Source of the DNA: Thermotogaceae bacterium
GTDB lineage: Bacteria; Thermotogota; Thermotogae; B21-G9; HyVt-16
Assembly (NCBI GenBank): GCA_011043375.1
Contig: DQYP01000311.1
Coordinates: forward strand, 1-5,142
DNA: 5,142 nucleotides
Direction of reading: 5' to 3'
Positions 1 through 5,142 of the stretch are shown here, one piece after another. Below the pieces are notes generated by a model. It was not told where the DNA came from. It made no database searches and saw nothing but the letters and a program-made list of their open reading frames with translations. The first letter of the stretch is position 1, and each line of letters opens with the position of its first letter. The position numbers and the translations under genes are program-made.

Positions 1-114
1 AAAGCACTCGCGATCGGACGCGCGCTCGTTTCTGGGAGTGATATGATCGGAGATTCCGGAAAAGTGATCAAAACCATACATTACGTGGGAGATGCTATAT
101 GGAAAGTACTCTGA
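1..114 (+). CDS. Possible C-terminal tail of an unidentified protein (5' end outside window)
   Basis: Frame 1 is open from the left edge to a TGA at 112-114 and would give 37 residues, including GRALVSGSDMIGDSGK and ending VGDAIWKVL. The other two + frames hit stops within about 45 bases, and the residue mix (Gly, Ala, Ile, Val, Asp) looks like a normal soluble protein, so a gene end is plausible. I do not recognise the family, and 37 codons are too few to exclude chance. It is followed by about 340 bases without a clear gene, so it is probably not part of the cas operon. The sequence to the left of the window would settle it. Confidence 0.4.
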   Translation, partial: KALAIGRALVSGSDMIGDSGKVIKTIHYVGDAIWKVL

Positions 115-451
115 TAACGAGATTTCCGTATTAGTGTTAATCTTCGTGGTTGGACTGTGCTAACAGCTTTTATAGATCCGCGGCAGAAGACTCCGTTGCC
201 TGTAGCGGGGAGGGGCGATGGTCACTTTCACCCTGCTTTTGGGGGAGATTTATGTGGTGGTGGGGTGATGTGGTTATGAGGTCGTGTGACATGAGGGATG
301 CGAGATCGAGGATGTGTTCTGACGATGCATGTGAGCGGCGGAGCGGGCGGTGCACACTGATGGCTGCCACGTGGTGTTTCTGCAGGGTGCTGTTGGCGAC
401 GGGATCTGTTGGGCCGGGCAGTAGATTTATGCGGGGTTGGCGCGGAGAGAA
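115..451 (+). other. Long G-rich upstream region of the cas operon, no convincing gene
   Basis: About 340 bases lie between the possible tail gene and the cas8 start. Up to about 180 the base mix is ordinary; after that the + strand is very G-rich and C-poor (241-300 has 30 G and 2 C). An open frame exists here on each strand (150-473 forward; 228-590 and 170-493 reverse), but their products are low-complexity and look like artefacts of stop-poor, skewed DNA. I see no CRISPR repeat, no tRNA and no strong terminator. A weak 4-bp hairpin (CTGT at 155-158, ACAG at 163-166) precedes TTTT at 168-171. The region should contain the promoter and 5' leader of the cas operon, or the remains of a decayed gene. 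Confidence 0.55.
168..175 (+). promoter_or_regulatory. Possible archaeal TATA-like box (box A)
   Basis: TTTTATAG resembles the archaeal box A. If used, transcription would begin about 25 bases on, near 195-202, just before a purine-rich GGGGAGGGG at 207-215 and an ATG at 218. It is the best TATA-like element in the region, but no clear BRE precedes it. Short AT-rich octamers are common, so this is only a candidate, and it has meaning only if the host is an archaeon. Confidence 0.2.
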
Positions 452-461
452 ATGCAGGGAG
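444..461 (+). promoter_or_regulatory. Two overlapping candidate ribosome binding sites for cas8
   Basis: GGAG at 444-447 lies 4 bases before the ATG at 452. GGGAG at 457-461 lies 8 bases before a GTG at 470 in the same frame. The ATG is the better codon, while the GTG has the better spacing. A TTG at 437 is also in frame but has no clear site. The choice alters only the first 6 to 11 residues of Cas8 and leaves the conserved-looking segment starting near the WWFDNA motif intact. Confidence 0.4.
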
Positions 462-1654
462 ATGATTGGGTGATTCGGATCGAGCAGTATCATGATTGGT
501 GGTTTGATAATGCGGTGGAGTTTTTAGGGCATTTATTGGAGCGATTGGGCGTCGATGTTGTGTGGGATGGAGGTATTTCGTTTGAACCACTGGATGAAGA
601 CGAAGTGGAACGGTTGGTAGAGGAGATTGAACGCCTAATAGAAGTGAAGTTAAAATACCCTAAAGAGAGCGACGAAACTGGCGTAATAGAGAAGAAATGG
701 AGAGTCTACCTTCCCTTAACGGCAAGCAACAAAAGAGGGGATTACAAATATAAGTATTTATCCGGGTTTCTTGGCAAAGAACCTAAATTAAAAAAGGATA
801 TAATTACATTATTACTGTCAGACCAGTTGAATGGACAAAAGAAGAAGAAAATTTGCGAGATATGTTCGAAATCAACCGTTTTGGGTCTTATAGACGTTAC
901 ACAAGGGGTATATCCAGTGTCGAATAACAACTTAGAAAGTTTGAATGGAGTACGATCGATGAAGACCTCTTTTAAGAGTTGTCTTCTGTGTAACTTTCTC
1001 GGATATATTGAATGGTTGGATCGGGGGATACCATTTACATGGTATATGGATAAACGTGGTAATAGTAAAACAGATTACGCATATTACCTTTTTCCAAAAA
1101 TTGAGAATATTCAGGATATGCACCAGTTTAAAAAAAGGCTACGAGATGATATTTTGAATGAAAAGAAATATTCGAATGTAGTGCCCATATCAAATATAAA
1201 GAAAGAGAGATATCTAACCGATGAGTATTCGCTATTACTGTTGCTATTTGAAAAAATGAACGAAAACATCAAGAATCTAGAAAAATGGGATGATTTAGTT
1301 TGTGATGAATGGGCTAAGTTGCTTATAAAGAAAGGAGAGCTCAGATACTCGTATCTTGAAGAAATACACATCCCGCAAATCGAACGATTTAAAAAGATTT
1401 TCGAAGAGTTGCTGCCATATTCAGACTTTGTGAGTCATTCGTTCGCATCTCCTTTGAAAGAAGGTGCATCAAAAGAGATTATTCAAAGATTAACAAAAGA
1501 AGATCAATATCTGATGTCAAAAGGCATTATTATGGACGATTTCAAGACATTCTCAAAGGCGTTTCAGATAAGACAGAACTGTAGGTTAAGCACACCAAAA
1601 GATGCTTTAGATTATCTTATTTACACATGGAGGTGTAAAGATGGTACAATTTGA
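452..1654 (+). CDS. cas8: Type I CRISPR Cascade large subunit Cas8 (Cst1/Cas8a1-like)
   Basis: This is the likely large subunit of the crRNA-guided DNA surveillance complex, which in this family recognises the PAM and helps open target DNA. The product is 400 aa from the ATG at 452; TTG 437 and GTG 470 are alternative starts. An acidic helical N-terminal part with WWFDNAVEFLGHLLE is followed by two zinc-knuckle pairs: CEIC (C135, C138) and CLLC (C177, C180), about 38 residues apart and inside a loop-rich segment with SNNN. This CxxC...CxxC layout is typical of Cst1/Cas8a1. The C-terminal half is charged and helical. At 400 aa it seems short for the family, and the next gene may supply the missing C-terminal helical domain. 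The assignment also rests on position directly before small subunit, cas7, cas5 and cas3. The first 60 codons or so are G-rich, unlike the A+T-rich remainder. The family is fairly sure; the a1 versus b subtype is not. Confidence 0.8.
   Translation: MQGDDWVIRIEQYHDWWFDNAVEFLGHLLERLGVDVVWDGGISFEPLDEDEVERLVEEIERLIEVKLKYPKESDETGVIEKKWRVYLPLTASNKRGDYKYKYLSGFLGKEPKLKKDIITLLLSDQLNGQKKKKICEICSKSTVLGLIDVTQGVYPVSNNNLESLNGVRSMKTSFKSCLLCNFLGYIEWLDRGIPFTWYMDKRGNSKTDYAYYLFPKIENIQDMHQFKKRLRDDILNEKKYSNVVPISNIKKERYLTDEYSLLLLLFEKMNENIKNLEKWDDLVCDEWAKLLIKKGELRYSYLEEIHIPQIERFKKIFEELLPYSDFVSHSFASPLKEGASKEIIQRLTKEDQYLMSKGIIMDDFKTFSKAFQIRQNCRLSTPKDALDYLIYTWRCKDGTI
1629..1635 (+). promoter_or_regulatory. Strong Shine-Dalgarno site for the small-subunit gene
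   Basis: GGAGGTG lies 5 bases before the ATG at 1641, inside the last codons of cas8. It fixes the start of the downstream gene and shows that the gene is translated separately, and is not merely a frameshifted end of cas8. It is the strongest ribosome binding site in the window. Confidence 0.8.
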
Positions 1655-1970
1655 ACAAAATGAGATGGAGACAATGAAGAATAGTGGACAGGTGCTTGGT
1701 AAGGTTGCAGATCATTATATCTCAGACCTTTACCAACTTGACCGTACACGAACTGCTGAAGAGTTTATCAAACAGTTGAAAAACATCTGTTTGAGGGCGA
1801 TAAGTATAGGCAAGAAAAGCGATGAGATGGTTTATACCAAACCACTGGCGGATCTGATGGATATAATCAACAAACATAAAGAGAACTATGACGAGATTAA
1901 GGATATTGTTCTGGTATATGCAACCTTTTATCTCGGTGCGATAAAGTATTCAAGGACAAGAGGTGATTAA
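1641..1970 (+). CDS. Putative Cascade small subunit (Cas11/Csa5-like)
   Basis: The product is 109 aa, rich in predicted helix, with no membrane segment or signal peptide. I cannot name the family by a signature motif. Size, helical character (for example GQVLGKVADHYISDLYQL and IVLVYATFYLGAIKY) and its place between cas8 and cas7 point to the Cascade small subunit, which lines the belly of the complex and stabilises the displaced DNA strand. In many type I-B systems this domain is the C-terminal part of Cas8 or is made from an internal start in cas8; in I-A it is a separate gene, csa5. Here it is separate, begins 14 bp before the end of cas8 in another frame, and has its own strong Shine-Dalgarno site. 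An alternative is that it is the detached C-terminal domain of Cas8. That it belongs to the operon is near certain; the functional call is inference. Confidence 0.6.
   Translation: MVQFEQNEMETMKNSGQVLGKVADHYISDLYQLDRTRTAEEFIKQLKNICLRAISIGKKSDEMVYTKPLADLMDIINKHKENYDEIKDIVLVYATFYLGAIKYSRTRGD
1961..1965 (+). promoter_or_regulatory. Shine-Dalgarno site deciding the cas7 start
   Basis: AGGTG ends 6 bases before the ATG at 1972 and overlaps the last codons of the preceding gene. The in-frame GTG at 1963 is itself part of this site, so the ATG at 1972 is the more credible start. Confidence 0.65.
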
Positions 1971-1971
1971 A

Positions 1972-2883
1972 ATGAATAAAAAAGCAATAAGTGCAGTTTG
2001 GTTGGCTGAAACCGATCTTACGAATCTTAATTCTGGGATTGGTGGAAGTAATCTGGTGGATCTGAAGAAATACACGAAAGACGGTGTGGACTACCCTTAC
2101 GTCAGTGGTCAGGCGATGAGATATTACTTGAAAGAGGGTATCAGACGGCTGACCGACTCGGAAGATTATTGCGTCCCAAACGATAAGGGGGAAACGTGTG
2201 GCAAGATCGATGAGTGCGTCTTGTGTGATCTTTTCGGGTTCATGACGGCTATAGAGGGGAAGGGCGCTCGAGTAAGGGTCTCGCCGATAAAGATGTCTCC
2301 AGCAATAGGGCTTCTACCACTGAATGACAATCTAACAATCGATTTCCTGACGAGACGAAAGCCACAAGAGAAGGCGGGTGAACTCACAGGAGATATTGTA
2401 AATGTAGAACTTGGCGTTAACATCTACAAAGCAGGACTTTCGATTGATCTGGTAAAGGTTGGCGGTGAGGAGATAATAGAAAGTGGTGAGAACGGTCGTC
2501 ACTTGAAGATCGATAGAAAGACTGATGACGAGACTGCAAAAAAGCGCGTTAAGCTTGTGCTGGAATCCTTCAAGAATCTATCAGATTATTCGAAACAGGC
2601 GAGGGTGCTGACAGACTTCACACCAAACCTGCTGCTCATTGCTTTGCAGAATCGATATAACCATCTGTTACAGAAGGCGCTTGAGTTGGAAAACGGTAGA
2701 AAATTAAATATTGAGCGGTTGGATCAGATATTAACAGTTTTGAAGGATGAAACAATATATGCTGGGCTTTTATCTGGCACGCTTGATAACGAGGATGAAA
2801 TCAAAGAGGTTCTTGTAAAGCATAATGTCAAACTCATGACACCAACAGAAGCAATCGATAGGGTTATTAGCGAAATTGAGTAG
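1972..2883 (+). CDS. cas7: Cascade backbone protein Cas7 (DevR/Cst2/Csa2 type)
   Basis: Cas7 is the RAMP-fold protein that polymerises along the crRNA spacer and forms the spine of Cascade. From the ATG at 1972 the product is 303 aa, a usual length. Family marks seen: an N-terminal strand with ISAVWLAETDLTNLNSG, the conserved YPYVSGQAMRYYLKEGI block at 41-57, CDLFGFM at 85-91, then a basic, Gly-rich strand region (GKGARVRVSPIKMSP) and FLTRRK near 125-130. Four cysteines (C67, C76, C82, C85) cluster just before DLFG and may bind a metal. The C-terminal third is helical. It begins 1 bp after the small-subunit stop and ends 1 bp before cas5, so its translation is coupled to both. The family call is firm; the exact subtype is less so. 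Confidence 0.92.
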   Translation: MNKKAISAVWLAETDLTNLNSGIGGSNLVDLKKYTKDGVDYPYVSGQAMRYYLKEGIRRLTDSEDYCVPNDKGETCGKIDECVLCDLFGFMTAIEGKGARVRVSPIKMSPAIGLLPLNDNLTIDFLTRRKPQEKAGELTGDIVNVELGVNIYKAGLSIDLVKVGGEEIIESGENGRHLKIDRKTDDETAKKRVKLVLESFKNLSDYSKQARVLTDFTPNLLLIALQNRYNHLLQKALELENGRKLNIERLDQILTVLKDETIYAGLLSGTLDNEDEIKEVLVKHNVKLMTPTEAIDRVISEIE

Positions 2884-2884
2884 A

Positions 2885-3682
2885 ATGAAGTGCTTGAAAT
2901 TTAAACTGGAGACCCCGTATTTGGTCAACTTCAGAAAACCGTACTCAACGATAACGATCCTTTCCTATTCATTTCCACCATATACGACAGTTCGAGGGCT
3001 TCTCGCGAATGCGTTGGGACTTGGAGACCTATGGACGGCACGAGATGATTATAACATTGGATTGGAAGATTTAAAGATAAGTCTAAAACCGTTGAACGTT
3101 CCAGAGCGTTTTCAAGATATGGTTTTGATGAAGAAGTTGAAACCACCTGCAGATTCCAAGAAGCGGAAAGATTTGATGAAGAAACTGGAAGATAACGACT
3201 TTAATCTTGATGTTCTCGATGAAAAAGAGAAAGAACTCTATGAACGGATGCGAATTCCACAGAACACGAGTGCTCCGTTCGTCAAAGAATTCATAACTCC
3301 TGTTGCATGCATTATTTATGTTTTGGGGGAGATCGAAAAACTCAATGAATTAAAAGAAGCACTTGATGATCCAAAAAGACCATTGTACATCGGAGGTTCG
3401 GATGATTTCGTTATCATTTCTGATATCGAGGGTCCAATCGACACAGTTGAGATTGAGAGCGATGAAGTTGATTCAATTGTTATGATAAATGAAGAGGTGC
3501 AACCATTGGATAAAAAGAGAATTCTTGGCAGGGTTCCTTACAGATTCGATGTGGTGAATGATAAGAAAAGAGATTATTCAAGAAAAGATGCCATTGTGGC
3601 ATCGCCTCTTCCAAACGAGAGACTGAAACTTACAAAAATGATTAAATGTTTTAAAATAGGCACTGAAAATGTCGCCTTCTGA
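2885..3682 (+). CDS. cas5: Cascade subunit Cas5 (type I-A/I-B class)
   Basis: Cas5 is a RAMP-fold subunit that binds the 5' handle of the crRNA and anchors Cas8 to the Cas7 filament. The product is 265 aa from the ATG at 2885; an in-frame TTG at 2876 would add three residues and overlap cas7. Family marks: a first beta strand with FKLETPYLVNFRKP (6-19), the SFPPYTTVRGLLANALGL block (29-46), which matches the P..T..GLL..aLG signature, and RPLYIGGSDDFVII (165-178), the second-half LG.SeF-like motif. A highly charged, Lys/Glu-rich stretch (about 82-123) lies between these blocks and is probably an exposed helical insert. It starts 1 bp after the cas7 stop with only a weak ribosome binding site, which fits translational reinitiation, and its last 14 bp overlap cas3. 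Confidence 0.9.
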   Translation: MKCLKFKLETPYLVNFRKPYSTITILSYSFPPYTTVRGLLANALGLGDLWTARDDYNIGLEDLKISLKPLNVPERFQDMVLMKKLKPPADSKKRKDLMKKLEDNDFNLDVLDEKEKELYERMRIPQNTSAPFVKEFITPVACIIYVLGEIEKLNELKEALDDPKRPLYIGGSDDFVIISDIEGPIDTVEIESDEVDSIVMINEEVQPLDKKRILGRVPYRFDVVNDKKRDYSRKDAIVASPLPNERLKLTKMIKCFKIGTENVAF

Positions 3683-5142
3683 ATTAATCGCGAAGAGAAG
3701 AGATGATGGCACCTGTCAAACGTTTGAAGGGCATACAACCGACTCTCTACTAATCTTAAGAGATTATTTTATCAAAAATCGAGATGTTTTAAAAGAGTTC
3801 TCTAAAAACTTTGGGCTTGAGCGTAATTCATTGTGCAACCTCTTGTTTCTGTCAGTCTACCTGCACGACATAGGTAAACTTACAGAGGAGTTCCAACAAA
3901 ATATAAAAGCAGGGAAACCATGCGCTTCTATCTCACATGCGTTCTTTGCGCTTCCATTCATTGAATCCGACTTTCAAGCAGACTTGGATAATATCCTGAA
4001 ACTGACAATACTGTCTCACCATAGCCAACTTTACAATCGGATATTTGAGGATGCTCCGCTAAAAGGTAAAGTTGTATATAAAAAAGATGAAATAAAGGAA
4101 CATATTGATCAAAGTGAATTGATATATGAAAAACACTTCTCAGATCTTTTTAGCCAAAAGAATAATGCGGTATACCGCGACGAGGAATACCTATCACAAT
4201 TTAACATGAGGCTAAAGATTCAAAGAAACGAATTAGAACATCTCAAGAGAGGGTATCAAAAAATTGCACGAACGAAAGCGGTATATTGTCTGGTTCTCGC
4301 AGTTTTGAAACATTGCGATCAGAAAGCGAGCGAGTATTTTGACAATGCTGAATTGGAACAAAAATCAATTTATGGCTCTATAATTGATCAAGAAGCACTG
4401 GATAAAATTAATTACTCTTTAAAACTATTTAAATCTTCTGAAAGATTTTTGTTGGATCAATACAAACCTTATGAATACCAGAAACATGCTATGGAAATCG
4501 ATTATTGCGGCATCATATCGGCTCCATGTGGGCGGGGGAAAACTGAAGCATCTTTGCTTGCTGCTTTGAGGATACTTGAGAGCCGCAAAAAAAATCGGAT
4601 AATATTTGCTTTGCCGACACAGATAACTTCTAATGCGATGTATGAACGGCTTAAAAAGATTTTTGGAGATGGAAACGTTGGAATATATCATGGAATGAGT
4701 AGGTTTCTTCATGACGGCGAACGTGAAGGGGTTGGGATTGTAGATGAGGATTTAAAAGCGATTGTTTATGCTGAGAAGGTTTTTGCAAAACCAGTTGTTG
4801 TAACAACCATCGATCATCTAATCTATTCGCTGGTACATGGGTATAAGCAATCTGATTTTGCATTGGGCAATATTCTCAATAGTGTCATTATATTTGATGA
4901 AATACATTATTATGAGACTTACACACTGAGATATATCTTAGATTGTTTTGAAATACTGAAAGAGCTTAATATACCGCATATTGCAATGAGTGGAACGCTT
5001 CCGGAGTTCATTGTTAAAAGAGGCTGTCACGCCATCTGGTGTTACATAAGATATTGCACTGCAGAAGATGCACTTCCCCAAAGCAAGTGTTGTATCTCCA
5101 AATCAAAAACAAACCTACATTTCAACTCCATATTCAAAAATA
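3669..5142 (+). CDS. cas3: CRISPR-associated nuclease-helicase Cas3 (HD plus DExH), 3' part outside window
   Basis: Cas3 is recruited to target-bound Cascade, unwinds DNA with its SF2 helicase and cuts it with an HD nuclease. The 491 codons present read without a stop to the window edge. HD domain: GHT (H22), HDIGK (H66, D67), SH (H90) and SHH (H117, H118) give the full metal-binding set. Helicase: Walker A SAPCGRGKT (284-292), motif Ia ALPTQ (314-318), VVVTTIDHLIYS (376-387), DEIH (410-413) and motif III SGT (441-443). Domain 2 (the second RecA lobe) is beyond the edge. HD and helicase on one chain argue for I-B, since I-A usually splits them. The ATG at 3669 lies in the end of cas5 (14-bp overlap), with only a weak AGG at 3658-3660. 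After K450 the reading frame turns unusually Cys-rich and may be disrupted there. Confidence 0.93.
   Translation, partial: MSPSELIAKRRDDGTCQTFEGHTTDSLLILRDYFIKNRDVLKEFSKNFGLERNSLCNLLFLSVYLHDIGKLTEEFQQNIKAGKPCASISHAFFALPFIESDFQADLDNILKLTILSHHSQLYNRIFEDAPLKGKVVYKKDEIKEHIDQSELIYEKHFSDLFSQKNNAVYRDEEYLSQFNMRLKIQRNELEHLKRGYQKIARTKAVYCLVLAVLKHCDQKASEYFDNAELEQKSIYGSIIDQEALDKINYSLKLFKSSERFLLDQYKPYEYQKHAMEIDYCGIISAPCGRGKTEASLLAALRILESRKKNRIIFALPTQITSNAMYERLKKIFGDGNVGIYHGMSRFLHDGEREGVGIVDEDLKAIVYAEKVFAKPVVVTTIDHLIYSLVHGYKQSDFALGNILNSVIIFDEIHYYETYTLRYILDCFEILKELNIPHIAMSGTLPEFIVKRGCHAIWCYIRYCTAEDALPQSKCCISKSKTNLHFNSIFKN

Noticed and set aside
218..424. TGA recoded as a sense codon in the upstream frame
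   Set aside because: cas8 and cas5 stop at TGA exactly where the next gene begins, so TGA works as a normal stop here.
1..451. CRISPR array or leader next to cas8
   Set aside because: No direct repeat of 20 bases or more at regular spacing is visible. The only recurring word noticed (GATCGGA at 12 and 45) is too short.
150..473. Forward open frame of 107 codons (from a TTG) in the G-rich region
   Set aside because: The product is rich in Cys, Trp, Met and Arg, with no recognisable domain, uses a TTG start without a clear ribosome site, and runs into the cas8 start. It is explained by stop-poor, skewed DNA.
170..590. Reverse-strand open frames at 170-493 and 228-590
   Set aside because: They encode His/Pro/Ser/Thr-rich low-complexity sequence, the expected complement of G/T-rich DNA, and one overlaps the cas8 5' end.
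1963..1971. GTG at 1963 as the start of cas7
   Set aside because: The GTG is part of the AGGTG ribosome binding site for the ATG at 1972.
5042..5142. Reverse-strand open end (MELKCRFVFDLEIQ and similar) as a convergent gene
   Set aside because: It is short, lies opposite the open cas3 frame, and no family is recognisable. It is more likely a shadow.

Overview
The window carries the interference part of a class 1, type I CRISPR-Cas locus. Five genes lie head to tail on the + strand with almost no space between them: cas8 (large subunit, Cst1/Cas8a1-like, two CxxC knuckles), a 109-aa helical small-subunit-like gene, cas7 (DevR/Cst2-type backbone), cas5, and a cas3 whose HD nuclease and helicase are on one chain and which runs off the right edge. 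The gene order and the single-chain Cas3 fit subtype I-B (Tneap-like) best, or a hybrid between I-A and I-B. A separate small-subunit gene between cas8 and cas7 recalls I-A (csa5), whereas I-B normally makes that subunit from inside cas8.

Layout. 1-114: an open frame from the left edge, possibly the last 37 codons of an unrelated gene. 115-451: no convincing gene; this stretch becomes very rich in G and poor in C on the + strand (30 G and 2 C in 241-300) and the bias continues into the 5' part of cas8 before giving way to A+T-rich sequence near 640. 452-1654 cas8; 1641-1970 small subunit; 1972-2883 cas7; 2885-3682 cas5; 3669-5142 cas3 (partial). The junctions are a 14-bp overlap, a 1-bp gap, a 1-bp gap and a 14-bp overlap, so the five genes are almost certainly one transcript with coupled translation.

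How they work together (known for the family): Cas7 copies coat the crRNA, Cas5 caps its 5' end, Cas8 recognises the PAM, the small subunit braces the belly of the complex, and Cas3 is recruited to the opened R-loop to nick and degrade DNA. No cas6, cas4, cas1, cas2 or repeat-spacer array is visible here; if present they lie outside, most likely right of cas3.

Organism: not determined. Frequent AGA/AGG arginine codons, good Shine-Dalgarno sites, a possible TATA-like box and this Cas8/Cas7 family suggest a euryarchaeon, but a thermophilic bacterium with a Tneap-type locus is not excluded. The locus is a recognisable system, not a new one. The points worth checking are the stand-alone small subunit, the G-rich upstream region in frame with cas8, a Cys cluster in Cas7, and a possible frame disruption near the right end of cas3.
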